A stretch of 64,000 nucleotides of DNA from contig JAOANR010000009.1 of assembly GCA_030278955.1 (NCBI GenBank), positions 41,874,945-41,938,944 of the forward strand, given 5' to 3'. Made by a program: the position numbers and the translations under genes. A model generated the notes under the pieces. That model saw only the letters and a list, made by a program, of their open reading frames with translations. It made no database searches and was not told the origin of the DNA. Shown piece after piece: positions 20,793 through 32,440 of the stretch. The DNA comes from Hygrophila difformis (taxonomy: Eukaryota > Streptophyta > Magnoliopsida > Lamiales > Acanthaceae). Numbering within the stretch: position 1 is the first letter of the stretch; the number at the start of each line of letters is the position of its first letter.

Positions 20793-23626
20793 TGAAACTT
20801 TTGACAAGTTTCACTAACACGAGCATATTTTTATAAGAAAGTATACCAGGATTAATTTTATTAAAATGGAAGAGTTATGATTCACGGGAAAGGGTTTAGG
20901 GATATATCAAGATTATTAGTCTTTTTATTACTCAAGTGTGGTGTTTTGATTTCAAATGGCGTTGTGGTCCTCTCTGTCATGGAATTGCTGACAAATCTCA
21001 TGGTACAGCCGGGATAGGTTGACCTTCAGCCTGTCACACTGAGGATCCCCGGCACATGTGCCATGATACTTCTCATCAATTCTTGCCATAAGAATTCATG
21101 CCATGAAACTTTTGACAGATTCCCACTACATGAGTATTTTCCGAAAAATCATGATCCTGGTTTAGGTTTTATTTAATGAAACCAATTTATGATGGCGGAG
21201 TTGTGATTAGGGATATATTTATAAGTAGTCATGTTTTTATTGCTCGTGTTAAGAAACTGTGCCCCCGAAAGCGCACGGTGTCAAAAATTGCAGTAATTTA
21301 TAGTAAGACCGGATCGTTCACTGGAGGATGTGCGATAGAAGCAGGACCCACGTCGTTTACTAGGATTTTCCACTCGGTTACTCGATTCAAGTTTGAGAAA
21401 TGACTAACAACTACTTGACATAATTTAAACTAAGCTATGAAAGCAATCAAAATAAAGCAGATAATAATTATTCTAGAAAGCGAATTAAATCTAATCTAAG
21501 AAAGCAATAAAATTAATCTAAAAAAGTGATTAAGATCAGTCCAAGAAAGCAGACTTAAAATATGACAGAAGGGACAGGAAGAAGATAATAAAGGTTGGAC
21601 AAGATTTAGATGAAACACAATTAAACTTCCATTTTGTTACACAGATCTTAGCTTGGGATAATCCATCAATTAGCTAATTCTCATGCTCTCTGTACCATGT
21701 TCCCTTTAACAGACAGGTACTTACAGCAAGAGTTTACATGCTCTTAAAGCAACAAGTTCTAAGATACCGCAGACTCACAACTGCTCCCGTCAGAGCGTGT
21801 TATTTATCTGTGGTGGACAAGCAACACCTGACAAATCATTTATTGAAGTGTCAAGTACTGCTATCATTCCCCCATGTCACACCCAAAGATTCTAATCAAG
21901 CCTTGAACTGTCCCTTAACTCTCAGTCCTAGTAGCAGTTACACAACTCTCAATACAACCGAGTGACCTCTAATGAAAGCATTTAAAAGAAAGCGGTAAAA
22001 GAAAGCGGTAAAGAAAGCATTTAAAATCCTATCACTCGGAGGTTTTTGAAAGTCTGACCCTGGTAGTAAAAGAAAGCCCCCAGTCAGAATGACTAGATGT
22101 GGATCAAGAATTCCCTGTTCTCGGTGAACCGCTCGCAGTGTTCACTTCCCGTCGGGTGGTTATGAGATACAAACTAATGAAACGAACTAATAAATCAGTT
22201 CGTTCCGGATGCACTCACTCAGGACTCAAAAATAGGCTTTGGCAGAAGAAGATAGCAGTCGAAAGAATATTCAACCCTACCTTAGAAAATAACCAAGGCC
22301 CGAATGTTGTTCCTCTAGTATTATCTGTCACACCTTATCGGAATCCAAGTGGAATCTGACCCAGTGTAATATTTAATACGAAATTTCCAACAAACAGCAA
22401 TTTTGGAAAATAATAAATCTGAAAATCATTCCCTATCAGGTACTAGACTCTCAATTAAAACACAGATCCTTTCAGTCTAGGTGAGACCTAATCGCTGACT
22501 CTGCTTCTAATTTCCCAAAATCAACCCCCAGTCGGATATGAATTAGTCATAACTGTTGAATTTATCCCTTACTCAGATCCGGATTTTATAAAGGAATTTT
22601 TGTTGGAAATTTATTGTGAGACATCTGATTAAAATCAAGACTTCTATGTCCAAGGGAAGGATCCCAAAATAATATTGACCACAATATCTACGTAATAATA
22701 TCATGCATAAAGTTATAGAGAAGTGTAAAATTAAATAACCCAAAATATAAGGTGGGTCTAGACAGAAATTGATACACAGAGATGAAATAGCCGGAGATGA
22801 GAAGAATTTATTTGGCTAAAAAGATGACTGAAATAGTTGGGGTTATCCGGACTGCAAACATCTGCTTTCCAGGTCCCAACTATTCCAGGTGGAACGATTT
22901 TTAGATAGTGAAATTCCCTAAATGACAGTTGCCACTGTCATTTTGAACTCCACTGTCTGTGAATTTGGATAAAAACCCACATGTTCTATCACTGCAATAA
23001 TTATTAGATGACATTGGCAAATATCGTCTAACATTACTACAGCTCCAGATTCGGATTTGAAATTAAAATAAAGAAAAGAAAAGAAAACTGTATCCGGGTA
23101 AGAGTCAGCTGAGCAGCTATTATAATCTCGAATGGACGAACCGCCAAGGCTTCCACTGACCACTATCCAGACCATGCAAAATAACAATTAATAACTAATA
23201 TACAGAATACGAGCTAGTTATCCGTGTGGGATTACCCGCCAACATTAATCTGATATATTCCTTATTAGCTGTTTCACACATCACGGAAAAGACAAACTAA
23301 ATAAATAAAAGAAAATATTTTTGGGTCATCTTGCATGAGAGACATTGGTTTCTCATGCAAGGTATGGAAATGAATCCATGATTACTCTTTATGATCTAAA
23401 TAATCTCTCATTCCATAATTAATTAATTACAGTCCGGATTATATACCTAGATCATTAGAGTTTAATTTCTTATAGAAGAATCTTTTAATGGGAAATTGAA
23501 CAAAGCTCTTTATATCAAATTAATCATGGGTTGAGATCATTGGATTTCAACCTCAAAACATTAATATAAAGGTTCAATTAATTAATGGAGTGAGATGAAG
23601 AATAAAAATTTGGCAAAAAGGTGCCA

Positions 23627-24097
23627 CTTTGTCGCGATACAGAGTTTGTGTCGCGGAGCGTGGCTCCGCGACAAAGGTTTCGCGACAAAGAGGTGGGAAA
23701 TAAGAGGAATGGAATTTTGAAATTTTTAGGGTGTCTTGTCGCTAAGCAAAAAATTTGTCGCGGAACATGGTTCCGCGACAGGAGGGTATAGCGACAAAGG
23801 GGGTGAAAATTGGACAAGGCATAATTCTTGTCGCGGAACAAGAGGTTCTGGCGCGGAACGTGGTTCCACGACAAGGTTGCTTCGCGACAAAGCCCTTCCA
23901 GAATAAAATCACAAGTATTTGGGTCCTTGGTCGCTAGTCAGGATTTTTGTCGCGGAACGTGGTTCCGCGCCAAGGGTTGTTTCGCGACCAAGGGTTTTAA
24001 AATACTGTTTAACAAATGTTCTTTGGCACCTTTGTCGCCAAGGCACCATTTTGTCGCGGAACGTGGTTCCGCGCCAAGAGTTGTTCCGCGACAAAGG
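23627..24097. repeat. Palindrome array, U5 side of E2 3' LTR (five clusters)
   Basis: Five clusters spaced about 100 bp apart (about 23,627, 23,735, 23,828, 23,928 and 24,030). Each has four copies of a GTCGC(GGA) core arranged forward, forward, reverse, reverse, forming an inner and an outer stem. In 23,928 the outer arms are CTTGGTCGC and GCGACCAAG, while in 23,627 they are CTTTGTCGC and GCGACAAAG, so arms change in step. The inner arms end GGAGC/GCTCC in the first cluster and GGAAC/GTTCC in the second. CpG content is far above that of the surroundings. Confidence 0.9.
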
Positions 24098-24717
24098 TGT
24101 GTCCAGGACACATGTCAGAAAAGTAAAGTGGAACAGTGGCATGCATTATGTGTGATCTCACCCTTTTCAGATTCAAAAGCTAAACTAAGCTTAAAATGAC
24201 AAAACAGAATATGAATCTAGCTAGAACATGCTTGAACATAAAAGAAATGAAACAAACTCAAATCTTAAGAAACCCTAATCTGAGCTTGATCACCCATAAG
24301 CGTGCATCATTATCCCAAGAAAAAGTCACCAAGCAGTGATATTAAAATGCAAAACAAGGATCAAATGACCCAAGGAAAACGAAAGCAGTAAGATCCATGG
24401 GGTGTGAGACCCATTTCATGATTTTGGAACACAAATGGAGAATGTTTTCCCATATTATTAAATGGTGTTGGTCATACCCATGATTTGAGTACCACAAACC
24501 CTTAAACAAAAGTTTAGAACAATAAAAATAAGGTGTAAAGCTGGCTATCTAACCAAAGCGCAATAAACTACATCTAACTAGTGCATGAATTAAATAATAC
24601 AAGAAAAACCTAACTAAACTACCCTAAACTAAACTAAACTACTGAGCTCCCCACTTGTCTTCAAGAATGTGTATTTTCTAAAATTCTTCCAACCCCTAGC
24701 TCAAAGGAAACACCTCA

Positions 24718-24725
24718 TATTTATA
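24718..24725 (-). promoter_or_regulatory. TATA box, E2 3' LTR
   Basis: The minus strand reads CTATAAATATGAGG. It is preceded by AGGGTTT and GGCCCA motifs and, 72 bp upstream, by the palindrome array at 24,797-25,047. The counterpart in the 5' LTR is 38,993-39,000. Confidence 0.7.
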
Positions 24726-24796
24726 GAGGGGAAACCCTAAGCTCATGGGCCTTGATTTGAGCCCAGTGTGTCTCAAGACATCACACACATCACAGC

Positions 24797-25047
24797 GTTG
24801 TCTCGGAACACCAAGTTTGGTCGCGGAACACACTGCATGTGGCAAAGCTTCTCGACTGGGTCTTGTGTCTCTAAAAATGCATCTTTGTCGCGGAATGGAC
24901 CTTTGTCGCGGAACAGGGCATCGCGACAAGGGTATCGCGACAAAAGGGCTTTGGCTGGTTTTCTCCTTAATCTGAGCTTGCTTGGTCGCGGAACGTTCCT
25001 TTGTCGCGGAACCATGCATCGCGACAAAAGGGCTTCCGCGACAAAGG
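24797..25047. repeat. Palindrome array, U3 of E2 3' LTR
   Basis: Two full forward-forward-reverse-reverse clusters of the GTCGCGGA core (about 24,886-24,951 and 24,983-25,047) and one partial cluster (24,797-24,835). They end 72 bp upstream of the TATA box when read on the minus strand. Confidence 0.88.
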
Positions 25048-25361
25048 TGTTCCTGGGCCTGCTGGATTGGGCCAGATGGGCCGAAACTGTTCTTTTGTGG
25101 GCTTTTTCTCTCTTTTTCCCATCTTTTTCATTATTTTTTCTTTTCTTTTCTTTTTCTCATGTTTTTGGATTTTTCTAACATAAATATGTAATAAAATTAC
25201 ATATTTATGCCTTTTTCACACTAGCTTATTGTTTTTACAATTATGCATAAATCAGTCCAATTCGACTGCTTTCTTACTTAATGTAAGACCGGAATGCGAT
25301 CAAATGCCCGTTTAAGACACGGAAATGGATTGAAAATAATGGTCATTTCTGGCCATTATCA

Positions 25362-25398
25362 ACATCCTCACATTTAATACTGATCGTCCCCGAGCAGT
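25362..25398 (-). other. E2 polypurine tract with upstream hairpin
   Basis: Directly inside the 3' LTR the minus strand reads AAATGTGAGGATGT. Upstream lies a hairpin (25,379-25,398), arms ACTGCTCG and CGATCAGT with one mismatch, loop GGGA. The tract is purine-rich but interrupted by T, as in several Athila/Tat relatives. Confidence 0.7.
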
Positions 25399-26497
25399 CA
25401 GAGTCAATGTTCCTAAGAACACGGACTCTTCATATTCAATTCATTTTCATGGCTTCATAAATTACATCCTTTTTGGATTGGGATAAGACAATCAAAAACT
25501 ACAGGTATTAAACTCCCTTGATTGCAGTGTTTAATAAAATGATACTTGCTCACTATATCGGGCTTACAAATCGACCATTGTTATTAACCCTTCATGAACA
25601 TCATGTTTGAAAAATGCAAGGATTAGGGATGAGAATTAGAGGATGGCATGAACATTTTCAATGAAATAGAGCCTCACGTATAAGAGAATCGGAAAATTCA
25701 CTCATTCTCAATTGGGGTTTAGTCATTGAACACTCACAATCAATTTTAATTAAGTTATCCCATAAGCTTGCAATCAGACCAACTCGCCACCGGCTCATTT
25801 CCTCAAATCGAGATCACGAGGTCTTATTTAAGGTTATAACGGGGCATACGGTTGTAACATAAGGTGGGAAAGGGAATTTATTGGGCTAAGAAGTGGCAGG
25901 AATTAACTCTACCATAACTTGGCGTATTTATTTAAAATTTATGATCATCAACATTTTTTTTTGAATCGGTTTATTGAATACCGATTAACATGGATTGATG
26001 ATCATAAGTTTAATGCCCTTTGATAGAATTTATCCTTGCACACTTGGGTTTAACTCTTTTTGGTCTTTTTATAAGGCTAGGAATAATATAGAGGGCTTCA
26101 AAGAAAAATTAGGCTTAAGGCTCAAAGTGGTTAATCCTAAAGGGAAAATATTTTTGGGTTTGGATTTCAAAAGAAGGCCAAAAATTTGGGTTTTCTAGGT
26201 GCCTTGATCATATGCTCGATTTCGGGAATATAGCATGATCTTGAATCGGTCCCAATTGCAAGTTCTAGTTTCCTTTAATCAAAATGATTCACACATCAAA
26301 GAAAAGAATGAGTAAAAATGACTCATGGCTCAAATCTCACAAGGTTGGATTGATTCATGTCATACAATATTCTCAAATTTAATCAAAGCTTGACTCTAAC
26401 ATTTTATTCAATCGAAATCTCTAACATGCAGATTTATTACCCAATAAGCTGATCGCATCATTAAATTTTTATAGCTCAAAACCTTAGGAATTCATTT
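25399..26497 (-). other. E2 3' noncoding region, part 1
   Basis: AT-rich, no coding frame. It aligns well with 57,970-59,225 of E3, which shows it is an old, shared part of this element family. Together with 27,738-28,113 it forms the long 3' untranslated stretch between the ORF and the polypurine tract. Confidence 0.7.
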
Positions 26498-27727
26498 GGA
26501 AAAAAAGGTAAAAACGTCCTTTATCTTTCCAAAAATTTTAAATCCGTCCTTTTTCTATTTTATTACCGATTTAGTCCGCTACAAATGCTAATTATGTTCA
26601 AATCAGTCCTTTTTTCACTAATTATATTCTAATTGCTGACGTGGCAAGGGTTTTAATTTAAACCTGACACGTGTGCATAATATTAGTCCTTTTTCTTTTA
26701 TCTTTTGCCAATTCAGTCCTAAACTTTTATTTTGTTCTATTTAGTCCTCTACCCCAATCACTCATTTTTATATTAATTGGCCTCAAACCTTTCAAATTAT
26801 TTCATTTTAGGCCCAGAACCTTAAATTTTTTATTATTACTAATCCATTTATCAAATAAATGCACGACATATTTCCATAAATAAAATTAAACACCAAACCT
26901 CATATATTGGGTTCGACTGTTTTGTTATCGGGTCTTTCAAGTACCGGAATTTTACGGACTCTCTCTAATAACCACTCGACCGCAACCGATTGTTCATTGG
27001 TTTTGGTTTCCTTCAGTAACAATCAACAGAATCTTACTTTGCGTCCTACCTTAGGATGTAGCAATATTTAAAAGTAAATGATTTAACTTGAATTTTTGGA
27101 AGGTTATGGATACAGGAAGCCTTGGTTTTATTGAAAAATATTAATATTATTAAAAATATTAAAAAAATAGCCTGAATTTTATTGTCCACAAAGTATGATT
27201 GTGCTGATTGTTGCTGAAGGAAACCAGAACCAATGAACCATCGTTACGGTCGGGTGGTTAGAGAGAGTCCGTAAAATTCGGAACTTCAAAGACCCGGTAA
27301 CAAGGCGGTCAAACCCAGTGTATGAGGTTTGGTATTTAATTTTATTTACGAAAGTATGTTGGGTATCTATTTAATAAATGTATTAGTAATAATAAAAAAT
27401 TTAAGGTTCTGGGCCTAAAATGAAATAATTTGAAAGGTTTGAGGCCAATTAATATAAAAATGAGTGATTGGAGTAGAGGACTAAATAGAACAAAATAAAA
27501 GTTTAGGACTGAATTGGCAAAAGATAAAAGAAAAAGGACTAATATTATGCACACGTGTCAGGTTTAAATTAAAACCCTTGCCACGTCAACAATTAGAATA
27601 TAATTAGTGAAAAAAGGACTGATTTGAACATAATTAGCATTTGTAGCGGACTAAATCGGTAATAAAATAGAAAAAGGACGGATTTAAAATTTTTGGAAAG
27701 ATAAAGGACGTTTTTACCTTTTTTTCC
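26498..27727. mobile_element. Foldback (Mutator-like) element with about 530 bp inverted arms
   Basis: The ends GGAAAAAAAGGTAAAAACG and its reverse complement start two arms, 26,498 to about 27,030 and about 27,200 to 27,727, estimated above 90% alike by eye. The flanks repeat GAATTCATTT (26,488-26,497 and 27,728-27,737). E3 has the site nearly intact and unoccupied near 59,220. A 10 bp duplication and long arms fit Mutator-like nonautonomous elements. The two 70-codon frames at 26,671 (plus) and 27,342 (minus) are the same sequence in opposite arms, not genes. Confidence 0.9.
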
Positions 27728-28113
27728 GAATTCATTTCATGCATGTCTTCAATTATATTATCCCAATTTAAAAGTTTGAAAATTTAATCACAAGCCTAAA
27801 TTCAACATGTGAATTTAGAGCAAGTTTATGCATATTTTTCTGGTTATTTAATTGAAAGCAGTAAAGAGGCACTGCTGACATACAGAGTATGTCCACAGCA
27901 TATTTTTGGCCTGACAGTCACTTATTCATCTTGGACTGTGCAGACATCTTTTCAAGAATAAAATTGTTTGGACTGCAAAATTCCAAAGTTAAAACAGTGA
28001 ATGATATCAATTACAAGAGATTCCATTGCAATCAGAATGATTTTGCACAAGGGAAATGAAATTCTCTCATATGATATTTACAATTATGCTCGATTGAAAT
28101 GACAATTACATAC

Positions 28114-31100
28114 TCAATCTGTTTTCTCCCCTGGCTGACTCGACGGTCCTGCTGCATTTGATGGAGGTGGGGGTGGCTTGGGAAGTTGACTGATGAGTGC
28201 TTGCATCAGTGTTTCCATCATCTTGCGCTGCTTTTCTTCACTCTCCACTCTTTCTCTGTGCATGCGCTCTTCCCTTTCCATCATCATTTTCTTGAATTCC
28301 TCCTCTCTCTTTTCCTTTTCCTGCTTCTCCTTTCGCTTCTCTTCCTTTTCTCTCCTACGCTCTTGGCGTTCTTCTTCGGCCCTTTTCCGCTGTTCCTCTT
28401 GGCTTGCCATAACTACATTAGTCATGGACTTCATTCCCTCGAGCATAGATTGACTCATCCTGCTTACCATCTCAATTGTTTGGGAATCAGCAGGGAATTG
28501 CGATACGTTCTGGCTTTGAGGAGACAATTGAGGTTGAGGTTGAGTCGGAGGTGGAATCGGAGCTGCCGGAACTGGAATTGGCGTCTCTGAATGTTCTTGA
28601 TCTGCAGGAGGCTCTTCTTGGACATTCGAAGGTCCTGCATCAGCACAGGTTTTCTGTGTTCCCTTCTTTGCCTTGGGCTGTCTCTTTCGTTTTCTCGATG
28701 CTTGCCCACTTGATATGAAAGAGGATTGGGCGTCTGAATCTCCTCTGCCGAACAATTGGGGAAGAGAATATCTAATACTCTCACACAGGGGAAGTCTCGG
28801 CACACTGATAGGTGGGTTTACTTTCACCACTGTGTCCCCCTCGAAAGTGCTCAAATCAACTCCTTGAGCAATGCAGATTCTCCTAATCAAATTTGGATAG
28901 CATAGCACCTGTCTATCCTCTATCCGGGTTATCATAACCTCGAATACATGCCTCCCTATATTCAGTTTTGCTCCGCTCCACATTCTTGCAAATCCCATTA
29001 GTACATTCCCAGATGTGGTGTGCGGATGCGAGTTGGGCCGGATCTTGGACATGTAGAACTCATAAGTTGGCATGAACTGTATCCGCAGCCATTTTGCATT
29101 GAATGTGTGTCCCTGGGCAGTCACGCTTGTCATGCTGTTAGCCAAGGTTGCATACTTCGCATATTCGCTCGTCTTGGCTCTCTTTGTCATGATTTCATCA
29201 GGGGGAAATTCGCTTTTAATGTCCGGAGTCCCAAAGAACTGATTCAACCAGTCAGGTGCAATGTTTATCACTTGTCCTCGAATCCACGTTGTTCTGGCAG
29301 CTTTATCAATGTTGCAAAAGAATTCCTTTGTTAGCTCCACAAGGCCATCTTCGTCATGATGCAGCATGAAGTTACCCCACTCTTGATTTCTGTAGAAAGT
29401 CTCAACAGTGGGGTGTGATAATGCATCGGGTCTGAATCCTTTATCTGGCACTATCATTTTCTGCAACTTCTTATACTTTTCTGCATTCTCTTTGTTGCCA
29501 TTGAATTTGATCTGTATCTGTTCTTCACTCAGCTTTTTCTTCTCATATTCCTTTGAAACGCCCATCCTTTGCCTCACAGTATTCTCGGACCAGAACTCGA
29601 TGGGTCGAATGGATCCGACAGATTCGTCGTCGCTCGTGTGCCAGTCTGTTTGATCGTCTCCTTCCTGTGGCTGGTCGTCCCTTGGTTCAGCCTCATCTCC
29701 CCTCTGACTTGGCTCTTGTTCTCCATGAGCTGTTTCATCTCCGAATTCCTCCTCAACCTGTTTAATTACATTTTTCATTGTATTGAGTTCACAATTTACA
29801 GGCAAAGAAGATGTAGTTACATGAAAATTACGGTCATCAACATCAGTTGATACCTCCTCCTCCTCCCTAATTCTCGCAGCTCGTCCAACTGGACGTTGCA
29901 AAATAGGCGCCATCTGGTTCATGAATTCTTGCTCCTCTTGTCGAGCTTCTTCCTCTGAATTATTTCCCTCTGCAGCTTCAGTCACAATTTCCTGAACCTT
30001 TTCTTTAAGCGCAGAGGCCATGGGATGGTCGCCTGGCTGTTCTTCCAATGTTTTGCCCAATGCTGCTGGATCAATGGACTCATGCGAGCCTTGTGGCTGT
30101 TCAGCTTGATGCAATGACCCTTCTTTAGTGATGACTGCCTCAATTCTGGCCGAGCCAACAAGAGGATCAATGATTCGTGATGCTTCTGTGTGATGACGGA
30201 TTTGTTCAGGCCCCTCTCCTCTATCAATCCTTGCTTCGATCTGTTCATTAAGCCTTTTCCTTATATCTCCCCGGATAGTCTCAGCATCGTGTGCAGTGGG
30301 GCCAGTCCATGCAGGAGGTTGTTCTTCTTTAATTTTCAATCCACGCCCCTGCACTTCTCCAGTGATCTTCAGCTCGAAGTCTTCCTCATCACCCTGTTCA
30401 GCCTCTCCAGATTTCCTGCTTTCCAGATCAGCTTGCATCTTTCTGGCAGTTTCTTCGTCCTTCGTCTGCTGAATATTTTTTCTGATCTGCTCTTCCTCTG
30501 CAGCTTTCTTTTCCATTGCCAAGCGTTCTTCCTCAGTCACCTTCTCTACTCCCGAACCACCTGTTACTTGATCCAGCAACCCAGCTAATGCAAGTTCATC
30601 ATTTTGCATTTTTCTAGCTAGCTCAGCATCGAATGCCACTTGATGCTTCTTCTTCGGGGGTGGTGGTGGCATCGGTTTCTTACCTCTGTCCTTGGGATCT
30701 GTGGGCTCTGCCACTTTCCTAACAGTAGGCTCAGGTTCCTTGATCTCCACTTTCTTTTCCGGAGCTCTTGCTGGTCTATCCTTGTCAGCAGATTTTATCA
30801 ACCTTCTCCTCGTTCCCGGTTGAGGTGCTGGCTGACCTTCAGTTGTGACAACAATACTGGATGTCTGCTCGGGTGGTATGGGTGCCTTAGTGGTGGCAGG
30901 TGCTGTAGCAGGTGTTGTCATTTCAGTCTGAGCTGGTTGTACTGGAGTCCGGACTGCTTCTTGCTGCACCACTGGCTCGGACGTAGCAGCTTTTTGCACT
31001 TCAGTCTGCCCTCTTGGCGGTAGAGCCGAAGCTTGTACTGCTGACTGGGTAGGCTGTGGGTTGGCTTCAGGGGGAGTGGAGAAGTAGGCATCAATCTCAG

Positions 31101-32440
31101 CGTCGGGATCCTCTTCTCTGTTCGGTTCACCCTCATAGCCTAGTTGCTTCTCGGCGCGCTGTAAATAATCCTCAATGAAACTCTTTTGAGTGATTCTCCC
31201 CAGTTGGTCCTCCCAGTCCTTCTTGATCTTGGAGCAGAACTTACTCCGAACGTTGTTGTTGTAGTGCAAGACCTTCTTCCCATTTGCAGTACTATTACAG
31301 TATTCAAGTGCAAACTTGTCCATTTCCATGATCAATTCCCAGTAGGAGTCCCTGTACTGATTCATCATGCCTCCTACCAGATCCTTTTGAATTCCTTCAA
31401 GGTAGGACATGTCTTCTGCCGAATCGTACGTGAGATACAACCCAGCCTCAGCTTTTGATAGCAAATTGAACTGCCTTTCCTTTTTCTTTTTGGGTTTCCA
31501 ACCACCTTTGCGTATATCCACTTGCAGCTGGTCCCTTAACACTGCTATGTGCTGGGGAAATTCATCATCCTTGTTTGTTCCGTACCGTCCATACCTTCTA
31601 TGTGTGAAGATGGTTTCAAGTACCTCATCTGCAGGTAATACTATTCCTTCTTCCAGAAAGGACTTAGTGATACTTGCATTGCCTTTTCCCCAAACCGTAG
31701 TCAGTTTGTCCCATTGATCGCGTGCATCCTTGATCATCTTCCTCATTGTGTTCAACAATGAGGTGTTGTGGCTTTGTTCAAATTTCTCAGCGTTTTTGAG
31801 GCGTTTGTACAGATTGAAGGTCAACTCTCGATGCCTGGCACGAGCTAGATCTGTAATCCACCTCTGCTCCACTGGTCCTTTTGCTTCAAACAGATACAGA
31901 TTCCACTTGAATGGGAATGCTTCATACATCATGATGCCCCCACTGTTGATAACCCTACTTAGATCCATCTGCTTGTGCTCGAAGGCCATCCGAACTTGAG
32001 GATCTACGATCTGGTTAGGGATGATGATGTCAAAGTCAGCTATATTTGGATCTTTCGTTCCTTTTTCCACATGCCGGTTCCACACAGCCCTGTGCTCTTT
32101 GAACTTCAATTGGATGCGTTCGTGGTGGACCTCAGGAGTTGTCTTTTCGTCTTGAGGGGCATGCATCATCATCCTCATCCAAAACTTCTTCAGGAAGTGA
32201 TAGTAGTCCCTTTCTATCGATGCAGCGACTATCGTTCTTTCTTCTGGAGGGATATGCACGTCCCATCCCGGAGAAAGTTTCAATTTTTCGTCCGTAGTGT
32301 GGTCCAGAGGTACCTTGTAAACTGATTTGATGGCATCTCTCGCGTCCTTAATCTCCGTTCGATCAATTGAGGCCTGCTTGCCAGCAGCCTCATATGTGCA
32401 GTCAGGTAACCCGATGCCTGATTGCACTACAAATTCATTC
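28114..32440 (-). CDS. E2 long ORF, main exon: PF20167-like plant transposon protein
   Basis: The open frame runs from 32,469 to 28,114, 1,451 codons, without a break. Residues 11-450 form an unrecognised globular-looking region with many Trp and charged residues. Residues 465-610 are Pro/Thr/Gln-rich. 612-690 contains two ELARKMQ-like repeats in charged helix. 835-950 is acidic. About 1,018-1,215 resembles the Pfam 'putative plant transposon protein' family, including TKEFFCNI, WIRGQ and an NVLMGFARMWSG-INIG-like part. A basic nuclear-localisation-like cluster follows (RKRKRQPKAKK, 1,259-1,269). Residues 1,355-1,425 are an Arg/Glu/Lys coiled coil, then a Pro-rich tail. No catalytic site is visible. 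An acceptor-like CAG ends at 32,441, so residues 1-10 are probably intron. Confidence 0.85.

Larger units (their letters stand above)
20793..25361 (-). repeat. E2 3' LTR (left copy)
   Basis: Nearly identical to 35,066-39,636. On the minus strand it starts TGATAATGGCC and ends AAAGTTTCA. It contains a TATA box, two palindrome arrays (23,627-24,097 and 24,797-25,047), and further copies of its own terminal sequence CATGAAACTTTTGACA near 21,100. Several short frames in it have no family resemblance. Confidence 0.95.

Noticed and set aside
21176..23187. ORFs of 75-98 codons repeated at 35,449-37,460
   Set aside because: They are repeated only because they lie in the E2 LTR; the frames are not kept in E3.
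23578..25191. Overlapping ORFs with repeated SATK, FRDK and SRN peptides (also 34,117-34,671 and 37,847-39,466)
   Set aside because: They are translations of the palindrome arrays in several frames on both strands; no consistent frame or start.
26671..27554. Pair of similar 70-codon genes in opposite directions
   Set aside because: They are the two inverted arms of one foldback element.
28186..28590. Plus-strand ORFs of 80-134 codons across 28,186-32,554
   Set aside because: They are antisense shadows of the 1,451-codon minus-strand frame; their Leu/Phe/Ser-rich content mirrors its Glu/Lys/Arg codons.
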